Shown here one piece after another: positions 32,425 through 44,400 of a stretch of 64,000 nt of DNA (positions are counted from its first letter, which is position 1; each line of letters begins with the position of its first letter). Origin of the DNA: Pseudoneurospora amorphoporcata (Eukaryota > Ascomycota > Sordariomycetes > Sordariales > Sordariaceae); assembly GCA_033297205.1 (NCBI GenBank), contig MU859090.1:179495-243494 (forward strand), written 5' to 3'. The notes below the pieces were generated by a model. That model was not told where the DNA came from. It searched no databases and worked only from the letters and a program-made list of their open reading frames with translations. Position numbers and translations under genes: made by a program.

Positions 32425-33363
32425 ATGCATTTCTCCACTGCCACCGCAACCGCCTCGCTCTTCACCTTCTTCTCCCTCGCCTCGGCCGGTGCCGTACCCC
32501 CCTACCCAGGCTACAAAGTCCTCTGGGCCGACGAATTCACCGGTGAAGCCGGCGCTCACCCAAGCTACTCCAAGTGGAACTACGCCGTCAAGTAAGCCTT
32601 CCCCCCCTTCCCCATCCTTTCTCCACATCAAACTAACATCCCCGCCAGCACCAACACCAACAACGAACTCCAAACCTACACAACCTCCAACTCCAACATC
32701 CAACTCTCGGGCGGTTCCACCGTCCAATTCGTGCCGCGCAAAGATCCCGCCACCGGAAAATGGACCTCAGGCCGTCTCGAATCCCAAGCGACCTTCACGC
32801 CCGCCGCCAACCGCACCACCTTGGTCGAAGCCGCCATCCGCTTCGGCGACCTCGCCTCCTCCCAAAAGAAGGGTCTCTGGCCCGCCTTCTGGATGCTCGG
32901 AGACGCCATCCACCACGGCACCCCGTGGCCGCGCTGCGGCGAGCTGGACATAATGGAGACCATCAACGGAGCCATGACGGGTTACGGAACCGTTCACTGC
33001 GGCGGCGACGCGAACGGCGCAGCCGTGGGCGGTCCCTGCAATGAGCCCATCGGCAAGCCCAACACCGTCGCGCTGCCGGATTACGGGTGGCACACCTGGA
33101 GCTTGTCGATCGACCGGACCAACCCCGGTGGAGACTGGAGGGCGGAGAAGATCAGCTGGTTGTTGGATGGCACGGTTTACGCGACAATGACGGGCGCGGA
33201 GATTAATGATGAGGGGGTGTGGGCGACGCTGGCCAGGAGCCCGCTGTTTATCATTCTGAACTTGGCGGTCGGTGGCGATTGGCCGGGCGCGCCGGATGCG
33301 AATACCATGGATGGGTATGGGAATATGATGGAGGTGGAGTATGTGGCTGTTATGGAGGCTTAG
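32425..33363 (+). CDS. Secreted GH16-family beta-glucanase
   Basis: Exons 32425-32591 and 32649-33363 (intron 57 nt) give 293 residues. Residues 1-21 form a signal peptide (hydrophobic core, SASA-like end), so the enzyme is secreted or wall-bound. The mature part is a GH16 jelly-roll hydrolase. The active-site signature ELDIME is present in full at residues 154-159, with Glu154 as expected nucleophile, Asp156 as helper and Glu159 as acid/base, preceded by the typical LWPAFWML stretch. Within GH16 it resembles bacterial-type laminarinases (endo-1,3- or 1,3(4)-beta-glucanases), so cleavage of beta-1,3-glucan of fungal walls or plant and microbial material is the likely role. There is no GPI signal, transmembrane tail or carbohydrate-binding module. 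Confidence 0.88.
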
Positions 33364-34277
33364 AAGGCTCTTCAGAACGGGACATTGTACGGTCCATCGA
33401 CGTCGGGGAGTGGGACGAGGAAGGGGCCTTGGGGGCAGAGCTGGAACCAGACTACGTCTACGTCCACTTGGTCATGGAACCACCAAAGTTCTGGCCCTGG
33501 TGTGGATAACGCGACTGTTTTGGCGTGTTGATGAGGATTGAGGAAAGAAGAAAAGAAGAGGGGGAAAAGACCAATAAGAAGTGGTCCTGGCGTTTGGATT
33601 TGCCTTTCTATTTTTCACATCACTCCTCGGTCTCCTCCCTGTTACGCAGGCAATGACGAAGAGGAAGTTGATTATATATCTGGTGGAAGCTTTGCTTTTG
33701 TTAGACAACTTTTGCACATACATACAATGATACCTCTGTCGATTACCACATCTTACAAGCTGGATATATGCCGTACCAAAATCATCCTTGCACTAGCTAC
33801 CCCTTGAAAAGTTCTCCTGGCTTTTATTCTTCGTGTGATGCCGGTCGAATGCCGTCAAAGCTATTGCCGGTCTGAACTCCGGCCGGCTTTCAAATGCGCT
33901 ACGAAAGTATCCACCCTACATTCATTCCCTTTCGGGAACAAGATCGAGTTGGATGTATCGACCGGTGGTAGGTACCTATCTTTGACATACTGCATGTCGA
34001 CTGGGCGTAATAACCTCGTGGAATATGTTACTGATGATGATGATGATGATGATGACGGAACATTTCTTCTTCCCACGAAACACTTTCATTATTTCACATA
34101 CCCCAGCAATCTAATCACTACCTTACATAGATCGCACCAAGCCAACATGGAAACCGTCCATCTTCCAATCGCTAACAAACTGAACCCTGAGAAGCCAATC
34201 GACGCAATGAACCTACAGCGGCAAACATGAACACATCGGAAAAAGAGCGCTCACGGGGGCCGTGCTGCTCAGGCTGC
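33364..34277. other. Spacer between GH16 and the small secreted gene
   Basis: 3' regions of two convergent genes. A (GAT)8 run stands near 34032-34058 and a GGTAGGTACC motif near 33966. No gene seen. Confidence 0.4.
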
Positions 34278-34660
34278 TCAGCAGTGATCACTCTTGCCAC
34301 TTCCTCCGTCCACGCATCCAGCACCACCGCAGTACATCTGGTAGGTGATTTCACCATTGGGTCCTCCGGTACAGTAAAAAAGCGCGTTGTGGATGTGCGC
34401 GTCATCGGTCGGCTGCCCTTTGGCTTTCAGGGCGGCGACGATTTGGTCGTAGTAGTTGCCTGCGCATGTGTGTGGCTCCATGTCAGTCGCAGAACTCTGG
34501 TTATAGGGTAATGAGGTTATGTAGGTGTGTATCTATACAGACCTTTATGCAAAAGACTGTTTCCGCAGTAGAACAGACCCTTCTTGCAGTTGTCGGCGCT
34601 CACGAGGGCGCTGAAACTGGCGGCCAGGCCGAAGAGGACTGCGCGAGAGATGGCGACCAT
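34278..34660 (-). CDS. Small secreted cysteine-rich protein
   Basis: Exon 1 is 34660-34543 and exon 2 34459-34278 on the minus strand, joined in phase 1 across an 83-nt intron; 99 residues. The first 22 residues are a clear signal peptide ending in a VSA site. The mature protein is small with a Cys near its N-terminus (DNCKKGLFYC), a hydrophilic middle, and a Cys/Gly-rich end (ALFYCTGG, MYCGGAGC, then a final Cys as last residue): six Cys in all, suggesting three disulfides. LFYC occurs twice, in both halves, so the two halves may be an old internal repeat. Proteins of this kind are common in fungal secretomes as effector-like or structural molecules. I do not assign a function. Confidence 0.75.
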
Positions 34661-35919
34661 TGTGGCTTAGTGTGGAAGTAGAGGTTTATGTCTGTCTGTC
34701 TTGCTGGGCTGGTGAGTGGAGTGTGTGATTGTAGCGGATGCACACAGGCGCAATATGTTGTGAGGATGTTGGTGATTATGATGATGATGATGATTAGAAG
34801 TTGACTTGTTGCTGGATCGAAGCTTCATTTATACAATTTTCGACGGTGAGGTTGTCGGGGGCTTCCATGGTTACACTATGGTAGGAGCTTCTCCGCGGCA
34901 TCGATGCAAGTGGTAAGCCATACTCAGATCTCGGGGTGAGCATGTACGCATTCATGCTTGCGGTTTTCTTTCGACCGTGTATTGGAACAATCTCGTCAGT
35001 GGTCTCACCGCTCGGATCTGGTTACTCAAGGGCAAGACACTCATGTTACACAGAGCAAGCAAACATGACATAACTGACATGTGCTGTAACGAACTCAACT
35101 CCGAGTACCTATAAAGGGCGGCTCGGCGGCTCGCATGCTAACCGACCAAATCAAGATGAAGTCCGATTAAAGGTACCTACCTCTTCCTCCTTTCGGATTA
35201 TCTCCGTGAACAAAAGGAGATATTCTAGAACGATGCATCGAGGCCAAGCCACACAAGCAACGAATGGAACATAGCGTCGTCAAATATCATTAAGAAGTAT
35301 CCTGTATAGCCTACCTTGTTCACTTTTCGTGCACCCGTTCATTTTCTTCGAGTTTTGGATACCATCCGCTCTTTCAATCTTGTCCATCACCAGCAAAACA
35401 GCGTTTCCATCAACGGTCACATCACCGCGCCCCCCCGACCATTCTTTTTCTTTCCAGCAAGCGAGCAATCGCTCATCGTCATCGCTCCTACCATAGGAAT
35501 CTTGAATGGGGCATCCCTCAATCCCCTATCGTGTTTTCAGAGTTTCGTTTTTTGAATACCGAATACTTTTCAGACTCTCTCCCAGTCTTCTTTCTCTCTA
35601 CCTTTTCATTCCGCCTTTCATCCCATCCCACCAACCACACTTTCCATGAAAATCCACAACTGATATCCAACCCCCTTCCTTTTTCTCTCCTTTTCCATCG
35701 TTACTATTATAATCTCGAGCTAGCAACTCGGCGCAAATCTCGATATGTATGGTTCGTTTATTGTCATACGCGTGCACCACATTGAATCACATTTCCAAGA
35801 GGACCCCAAGTGACCCGATCAGTTTTGGAAAAAGAAAAAAAAGGAGCACCAAATCTACTTATTGTTCGCTAGATATGTACTCCAAAAAAAAAAAAAAACA
35901 CCGATACAAAAGTGCCAGC
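34661..35919. other. Spacer upstream of the small secreted gene
   Basis: Promoter side of the minus-strand secreted gene (a TTTATACAA stretch near 34829) followed by T- and C-rich DNA. No convincing gene. Confidence 0.35.
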
Positions 35920-36190
35920 TGATTTGGTGGGTAGAAGATGTGGGGGACAGTGCTGCCGTCGTCGACGACACAACAACCTCTTAATGATTTGGTGACAAGC
36001 GGTGCTGAAAAAGACGACTCAATAACCCCGTGATTTGTGTGTAGGTAACTGTGCGGGCAGTGCTGACGTCCTCCCCGAATAAGAAACGCAACAACTCCTT
36101 GATTTGAGTAGACGTAAAGCAGTGCTGAGATCGTTCTACAACCATCATGAACGACCCTTTGATTTGTGAGCGTTGACGGACAGCAAAGAA
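35920..36190. repeat. Degenerate minisatellite, about five copies
   Basis: Units starting TGATTTG at 35920, 35985, 36031, 36100 and 36160, most containing a CAGTGCTG-type word and an ACAACNNC word. The spacing varies (65, 46, 69 and 60 nt), so copies have diverged and lost pieces. Open frames read through it on the minus strand, but this looks like a consequence of the repeat and not a gene. Confidence 0.6.
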
Positions 36191-36742
36191 AAACAACCAC
36201 AAACATCGCCGAATCGTTTGCGCGCCCAAAACACCAAGTCGACCCCTCATGCACTTCCATGCATACATACCAAACCATCCCGGATACACCAGGAAAATAA
36301 ACCAAAAGAAAAGAAAATAAACCATTGGAACCCAAGTCACAAGACCAGCAACCACTTGTTGTACCCAAGACAAGACCAACCGTCACCCCGATATATTAAT
36401 GCTCACATAAAAAAGGGATGCTTTCAAACCATGACCGACAAATATAAAAAAGAAACGGCAATGCCAGCAACACCACGAACAATTCCGGTACCAGCACTCA
36501 TATGCTCGCTCCATCTGGTCCGGTAAGAAATGGCATGGCATGGAAGCCAGCCACTATGCTATCCAAGATTCATGACTAAGACAATTGAACAAACAACCGA
36601 AATTCCAGACCGCTGCTAGCTGAGTAGACCAAAGAAGTCTTGCAAAAAAAAAAAAAAAAAAAAAAACCTAAAAAAAAAAAAAAAAAAAAACCTCAGAAAT
36701 ACCGGACACAAAAAGAAACAAACAAACAAACAAACAAACAAC

Positions 36743-36744
<2 letters not shown>

Positions 36745-36829
<85 letters not shown>

Positions 36830-36830
36830 G
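36745..36830. repeat. (GACA)21 microsatellite
   Basis: 86 nt of nearly perfect GACA repeats, preceded by A-tracts (36643-36690) and a (CAAA)n run (36717-36738). A (GGTA)6 run lies just beyond at 36938-36961. Confidence 0.95.
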
Positions 36831-37197
36831 GCACTGCTAACCCGGAACCAAAACCAAAGAAGCCAGAAAAAAAAGTCCTCAGAAGTACTCGACGAGTGCT
36901 GAGTAGTTCGTCCTCGGACCTTTACTCTCCAAGCTGAGGTAGGTAGGTAGGTAGGTAGGTAAGCAAGCAACAGGAACAGGAGAAACAAAAAAGAAACACA
37001 CCAGACAGAACAAGTCGACAGACAGCACGAGGTCAACAAAAAATAACAAATTTTTTTTTTAAGAAAAATAGAGAAAAAGAAAAGAAAAAAAAAACATCCC
37101 TTCCCTTCTTGGCCTTATAGGCTTCAAGGGCCGGGAGCGCCCATATACACACGGGTATGGAAAGCACACTTTCAAGTGAAGGAAAAACTATCCATCC

Positions 37198-38455
37198 CTA
37201 GACCGGCCGGGGTAACCCATAACCGGGACAAGCCCAGCACAGCGGCTCATAAAAGTCGCACATGAAATCCTCCAACACGTCATATCCGTTTCCGTAACGG
37301 CCCATACACGCCGGGCACATGCCGCCGCCGCCGGGATAGGCAGCCATTTCCGCGCGGAAGAAGTTGGCGTCGGGTAGGGCCTGGTGTTGGTCAAGGACGG
37401 AGCCATGGGTACGGACCGGAGTGCCGGCAGGGCGGTCACCAATGGAGCCATAGCTACGCACGGGGGTCGACACGCCAGCAGAGCGAGCAAGACTGGGACT
37501 GCGAACACGAGCGGGCTTCGGAGGCTGAGGCGAAGGCGAAGGCGGAAACGAGGCCAAAGGAGAGAGAAGGCCGCCGGAGCCGCGAGGGCGTACAGGACCC
37601 GTTCTGCCCATTTCGTTGTCGGTGTCGTCGCTGTTGCAGTTTTGGCAAGGGCACGAGTAAGGAGAGGGTAGGTAGATCAAGGGGCGAGGGCGTGCAGGAC
37701 CCAGTCTCTCGTCGTCGTTGTCGTTGCTGTTATCCTTGTTGCTGTTGTCCTTGTTACTGTCGTGGTGCTGGTGCTGGCCGGATGGGGTCTTGGCTCGGAC
37801 AATGATAGAATCACGGATGGACTCGGACTCCCCGGACGGAGGGGGCGAGGGAGACGGCGTGGGCTCTTGGGTGGTGGTGGTGTCGACAGTCTCCTCGGGG
37901 CCGGTGCAGACTAAAGGTTAGCCGGGAAGTTTTGGGAATGAAGATGGAGACGACGATGATGGAGATGACGATGATGGAGACGGTAACGATGAGGTGATGA
38001 TGGACGACGACGATGGAAGACGATGACATGATGGATCATGACGAAATAAGCGATGACAGAAACAAGCACGATAAACAAGACGATAGAAAAGGAACACGGA
38101 GAAAAAGGGATCTTTGAAATGTTGGCGTTGGAGAAGTGGCAGTGGCGATAGAATAAAACGAACAGAACATACCTTCTCCCTGCAACTCGACCAACTCGAC
38201 CACATCAAGACTTTGATGTAGTAGCTTTTTCTCCCTCTTCGAGCGACGAGAGGGCTGATCGGGCAATTCTTCGGAAGCCTTCCCCTTGCGCTTCTGTCTC
38301 TCTAGGGCCTTCTTGACTGTCGTAGGCTTTTCCGAAGGCCTCGGGGCACTGCCATCCTTGCGGGGCCTACCCCGTCCGCGTTTGGCCGGGACAGGCGGCT
38401 CAGGGTCCGGGGACGCGGCCTTGTCGTCAATAGTTGTGATTGTTTTGTCGAGCAT
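37198..38455 (-). CDS. AT-hook protein with cysteine-rich C-terminus
   Basis: Exon 1 38455-38173 and exon 2 37910-37198, joined in phase 1 over a 262-nt intron; 331 residues. Residues 25-33 are a canonical AT-hook (KRGRGRPRK), and a Lys/Arg-rich segment follows, so a nuclear protein that contacts AT-rich DNA is a fair inference. The middle is disordered: Pro/Ser/Thr-rich, with an Asn-Lys-Asp repeat. A CPCQNC cluster sits in the centre, and the last 45 residues hold another Cys group (MCPACMG, then MCDFYEPLCWACPGYG), which could bind zinc. I do not recognise this combination as a named family. The intron is long for this window and A/G-rich on the + strand. Confidence 0.72.
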
Positions 38456-41400
38456 TGTGTTCTAGAGATGATAGGTAAGAAGATTTGCAAAGAGCTCCGA
38501 GAAGAGTGGAAAGTCTTTGTAGATTGTTGGGGTCTGGGAAGCGGGTGAAGAGGAGAAGAGGAAGGGAGGAGAAAGAGAAGAGGAAGAGAGGGGGATAGAG
38601 GGAGGGAAAAATGTATATATAGTATAGGACGGCAATAATTTCGGAATGTGAAGGTACAAGTCAAGCTATCAACGGGTATTTATCTTGCTATCTCCAAGCT
38701 TCTACGTGTGCAGCAGTCGTCAGATTATGTTGCTGCGCATCTTTTGTTAGTTGTGAAATCACGTCCGCTGCAGTCTTTGGGGGTTGCGCCGAACCGCACG
38801 CTGCTCTCTCCTGGTCTAAACCATGGTATGTATGCGTTGTTATCCAAGTAGCAGACCGTGGTAGTAACTGGGTGCTGCCGGTGCTTTTGCTGAACGTGTT
38901 CAGGCCGCATCTTTGGAACGCAGCTCATCATCAGATTCTGAAGTCCGATGCCATGTGTGTTGTTTGTGAGTCAGTGATTAATGCCAGCGGAGACCGGAGC
39001 TCGATGCGAGATTTTATGTGTTGAGGCAGTAGGCGAGCGTCGGAGTGAGGCGAGCTTGAGGTGGCAGGATAACAAACTGCCTTGTTGGATGAAAATTCGA
39101 AGAAAACGGCAAGAGGGGGGGTGGTCATGATTGAGTCTGCGGAGGTAAGGAGCTGCCGGTAAACTCAGAGGGCGATACAAGGTGAAAGATGACGGCGAGG
39201 AAGGTACTTGTGCTTAAGACCGAGGGTAAGGTATATTGGAGAACAATGGACATGTCCGATTGGTAAAGGGCGTAGGATAGGCAAGCACTCTGGACACCTG
39301 GAAACCGGTGACGACACGTCATACTCCAGCGAGCCATCGTTGGTGAACAGTGTCACCCTCCAGCTGTTGAACTTTCAGGGCGTCCCCTATCACCATATCC
39401 CTGGAGCTTTATCACCCACGTACCATCCCATGCCGTCGGGCCGTGCCATAGTCAGATCGTGCCATACCGCCGGGTCTTTGTGTGGAGAGTGGAACCCAGA
39501 AGAAAATTCCGAGACCCCCTCCCCCCTCCCTTTCCCCCTTTCCCCCCCGCAGGGGACCAATAGCACAGTCTAAGTTCCATCGTGATTTGTGAGGAACTAC
39601 CTGGCAGTACAGCGAAAACCTCTCCCAACACTTCTCTTTCCACACAGCTAGGCGTGTGGTGTAGGAAAGCACGACGATATGGGCACCCGGTGCTCAAGCC
39701 GCCAGAACCACAATGTTCCTTCCTCGTGACAGCCACCTGAAAGCATTGCTGCAAGATCTTTCCCCTCTCAACCATGACCACCAGAGGCCAAAGCTCTCGA
39801 GGCCCTACAACGATGATCACAAGCCCTACTGAGGGGCAGCTGGCACAGCTGCGAGCAGTGTCCAGCCGGCAGGCTTAACAAGCCCCGAACAATATGTGTG
39901 TGCTGCCTTTGTGCGCATAAAATCTCAGCCCTGGTTATGTGACTGTTTGCCTGAGGTCTTTGTCCTTATCATCGTTCCCATGGTCGTCATCGTCTTCGAC
40001 ATCGTTTGTGACCGCTTCGTCCGTAGCTGGTGTACTCTCAGGGCCAACGCAATGATGAGCTGGCTCCCTAGAAGCCAGTCTGGCGAGCCTCGAGCTCTTG
40101 GTCGTCGTTCGCGGGCGTATTTCGGCTGGTAGACGTCTTCGGATTGTCGTGTGTATTCATCCTCAGTCGTCCGTCGTCGAAGCGAGCGGCGAGCCGCGGT
40201 AGAGCGAGCGGATAAGCCTCGAAAACCCGTCGATCCGTCATCGAGCGTACCCCCAAGCCATAGCGGGCGACCAATGAACATGGCAGGTGGGTAGGGCAGG
40301 TGGAGACCCCTTTCGTGTCGGGCGGTGGGCAGCAGTCATACAAGAAGGCGTGATGGTGTTTCCGTGAGTCGGTGCATAACCGTACAAGTAATCCTGGCCC
40401 TGAAGAGCGTGACGGCATCTCAAACGGCAGTCTCACGCTGACGAGCCATGTAACTGGGAAACTACAGCCGCACACACAAACGGTCTTTCCTCCTGAAAGG
40501 CCGCAGCAAGGCATTGCCAAAGGATAACGGACCAGGACCAGGACCAGAACCAGCACCAGCATCAGCATTGCCGAGCGTGCGGGACGAGAGAAACGACAGC
40601 GACCCTTCGAAAGCGGCATGTCCCAATCACGACCACCAACATCGTGTTCCGGTCATGACGATGCCTGACTACGGCAACAGCAGCGACCGCCCACGACGAT
40701 TGGTTCCCTAGCCCAATGTCAAAAGACAAGCGAGAGCAAAAACAGCAGAACGACTTGTCTAGCGAGCGAGGCGGGGCGGTCGAAGCATCCCACAAGCGAA
40801 CCCCATCAAGACTGACCGAAGATGCTGGACAAGCAGATCGCCGCATCGAAACTCTAAGCGCTAGTCCATGCCAACTTTGACTATGCGTCCGCCACACTCA
40901 TCGTCCATGTCCCGCCCTCAAATCCCAGTAACAATCGGGAGCAGAGCCGACGAACATGTAACAGAGAAGCGGAACCATGCTTTTATCTGAAATGGGATCA
41001 AAAGAACCGTCCAGAGAAGCGGTATGGGATCGAAGTGAAAGACGCTGGGGACGCAGAGGGCCGTGTCAAGATTCCAAGTACCAGCCAGTGTCGACTTGAC
41101 ACCGCGTGGTGTCTACTCCCATCATCAATGTCTTTTAAACACCAGCCATCCCCTTCCTACCGTGGATGCCCTTCGTGCCACGCCACGAGCAAATTGTAAT
41201 TAGAGCTGACGAACGCGCCACAGTTGGAACAAAACGATACCTGCATCCGGAACGTGACGAGGGAGACCGACGAGGCGAGCGGGATGGGATGGAAATGAAG
41301 CAAGAGACCGGCTCCTTGGAGTTGAGAATGACAAGAGATGAAAGAAACTGACTGGCAAAAATAATGGGGGTGAGGGGAACTGTCGGTCTTGTGCCCAGCC

Positions 41401-44400
41401 AGCTCACGGTCAGCCGTGCCTGCCGGGCTGGGCCCACTTCTTCCCAGCACCACCACGCTTAGCTAGCTTTTTCCCCGCGATCGTTCGTAGCTCTGTTTCC
41501 TTCTTCAATACAACATCCTTCTCTCTCTCGCCTTCTTTGTCCCTGTGGTCCAAGAGTCGGCGATCCCAGACCCGGACGGACGGCGACAACGACAACGACG
41601 ACGACGACGATGGCGAGCACCTCCCATTGTAGTACTGTCTGCTGGGCGACAACTTGCTTTCGCGGCAGCCCTGTGCGACATCGCTGACCAGTGGTGACTA
41701 GCCAGCTCGCTGAGGGGTCGACATAGGCGCGGCCGTCGACGTATAGTTCATCATCCAACGCGTAACTCAAAGCCTTGGCTAGCTTTGCTCAACCCTGCCA
41801 AACAGGAACAGTCCGCTTGGGCTGAGAGCCTGCCTGGACTCGAGACCGACGTCGGCAATGGGTCCACGGAAGGGGAAGGATAGCAAACTACAGCAAGAGT
41901 AACGGCAACGACAACAGCATCACCAACCTAAGGAGGGCTGATGCTCTGCCTTCGCGGTTGGTGGGACACGGCAACACTTATTATGCCTGCCTCTTCCCTA
42001 CTGCTCGGGGCAGCCTGGGGAGAATGGACGCTAGTCTAGTGGGCTTTATGTGAAGAATCTGAAGCAAGAGGGAGAGGTTCAGGAGGGCATCGGCCTTCTT
42101 TGAACCACTTCCCGGGTGCGGGGAGGTTTGACGGGGAATACGACGACGACGAAGAAGGGGGCGGGTATGAAAAGAGAGGAATGACGTGGATGGTCAGGAA
42201 TGACGATGAGCCAAGAAGGACGGCAAAACACCACAAGAGTGTAATGAGTTTGCCCTTGCTTCATGAGCGGTAGGTTGAGAAAACTGTCATGACAATTCGG
42301 TGGGATCCATACCGTAGGGTTCTGAACCTGGAAACCTGAGCCATGCTAACAGAAACCCGTTTTCCCAGAAGAAGAAAAGAAAATCGAGCTGAAACAAAGA
42401 AGGAACTGGTAGGGATCAACAGCGGCCATAGCATCTGCCTCCCCTCATCATGCTTGGACTGTTCGTGGAGGTATCGGTGCTAATGGGTTCCGGAAGCATC
42501 GGAAAAGCATGAAAGAAAACAAAAATTCTCATCTCGATAAAGATGAGGGTACAGGGCGAACAGTCTACAAGCGTGACGAATCCTTGGAGAACGTCAGACC
42601 GCCCTTTGGAGTTGAAGTGGTGAGATGAATGGGGGCGAGGAAGCGACAGGCCGTTGCTCTTTTCGAGGACGATGATGAATGTCATATCTCAACTAGAATG
42701 ACGATGAGGATGGAGTTTGAAGAGTCCACAAGCTGGATCCCTTGTTTGACAGCCTCAAACAATCCTTCGGAGTCGCTTCTGAGTCGAGATGGTGATGTGA
42801 CAAATGAGCGTCTCAACACCAACTCGCAAGATGGAGTCGACGATCGCGATAGCAAGTGCTTGTTATTTTAGTGCTGTTCGTCACCATCAGGCCCCTCCAT
42901 GTTTTTCTCCCGTCCTCACTTGTTTCTTACGATCATCGCCATCATCTAGATAAGAATGAGGACGAAGGACAAAAATTGCAAAAGTGGAATGGGTTGTTTG
43001 ACGACCTCAAAACAACCCTTCGGAGTCGAGATGGTGAGATGAGAGAGAAGTGTGAGATGAGAGAGAGAGAGTGAGTAAGAAAGAGGCCATTGCTCATTCG
43101 CGATGATGAATACCTTAGTGACCATGGCCATTCCGTATAGTCAGTCCTACAGATGATCCAGAAGTTGCCGGCGATGTGAGTGAGCTTTGATCGGAAAGTC
43201 GTCGCTTAACAATCACCGGGACGACGGGAGTCGAACAACCCACGGCAGTAAGCGGTTGTCATCCAGTGCAGCTGTTGGTCATGACATGACCGCTCTTGGT
43301 CCCTCGATCCTCTCTCTTCCAATGATCCTTTCTGTTTTCTTCCCGCGATCCCTGGTATTGGAATAATTCCTTGATAGTAGTGGCGTGTTTTCCGCATCAT
43401 GGATCGTGCTCAGCAAGATCCGTAGAGTAGCGAGTGTGTCGGAATCGTGTTGAGGAAGGACCAGGCGAAAAGATGAAAACCGAACAAGGAAACATCATAT
43501 GGGGAAAGAAAATCAACACGAGGAGGAGATAGTTAGAGAGGGTGTTGCGAAATAATTCTAGGCTGTATTGTAATTTTGACCCAGTGTAGGACGTCTGGGT
43601 AAAGAGGCAGGCGCAGGGCAGAATGGAGAGTGAGCGAAGGGAGGGGGAAAAAATAAGTGGAAAAGGTTTATTCGCCAGCTTCCACCTCACACGAGTCGTT
43701 CGTGTTGGTATTTATTGAAGCCACTGCAGTTGGCCTGACCGACACATACCGGTACATTGCCGGGCAGGGGGCGAACCCCGATGGGCGCAGCATATCTGCT
43801 CCGGTGCCACGCCGGATCCCGGGTAAGCAGGTAGGTTGTTATTACCCAAAAGTACCTGATCATTTGTTCTGATGGCATGTGCTTGCCAACCCGGAGTGCC
43901 CCTTTTTGTTGCATTGTTTTGTTTTTATTCTTAGTTTATTTTTACCTTTAATATTTATTCTCAACGCCTTAGGTCTCCTTCACACGCGGTCAGATTCGTG
44001 ATGTGGCCTTTTGACGTGGTCATGTGCTGAGATTTTCACAGGGCCCAGAAAGCCCCCAAAGAGCTCATATAACGTGCCCAAGCATACCAAACGAGTCAGT
44101 ATAGATGTGAATGGGAAAATGGCGAACCAGACAACAACGGTCATGTACGCTGTTGTAGAGAAAAGAAGTGCTGTCCGACATGTCTACCCCTTCCAGGACA
44201 GATTTGGCGTCGTGGTTCTTTGCATGATAGTAGATATTTGTTTGCTCCGAAGTGACTTGATTTCCTCGAGAAAGAATTCCTTGCCGACTGTTTACCAGAT
44301 GCCGCAGGAAGTGTTGGTCTCGATACAATGGCGATCAGGGCGGTTAACACGACGATTGATCGACAGCACGCCGAACGGAGATGCATCGCGGGTAAGATGA

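Noticed and set aside
35859..36386. 175-codon minus-strand frame
   Set aside because: Runs through the TGATTTG minisatellite; the repeat itself creates the open frame.
36616..37039. Frames of repeated Cys-Leu-Ser-Val or Asp-Arg-Gln-Thr
   Set aside because: Translations of the GACA microsatellite.
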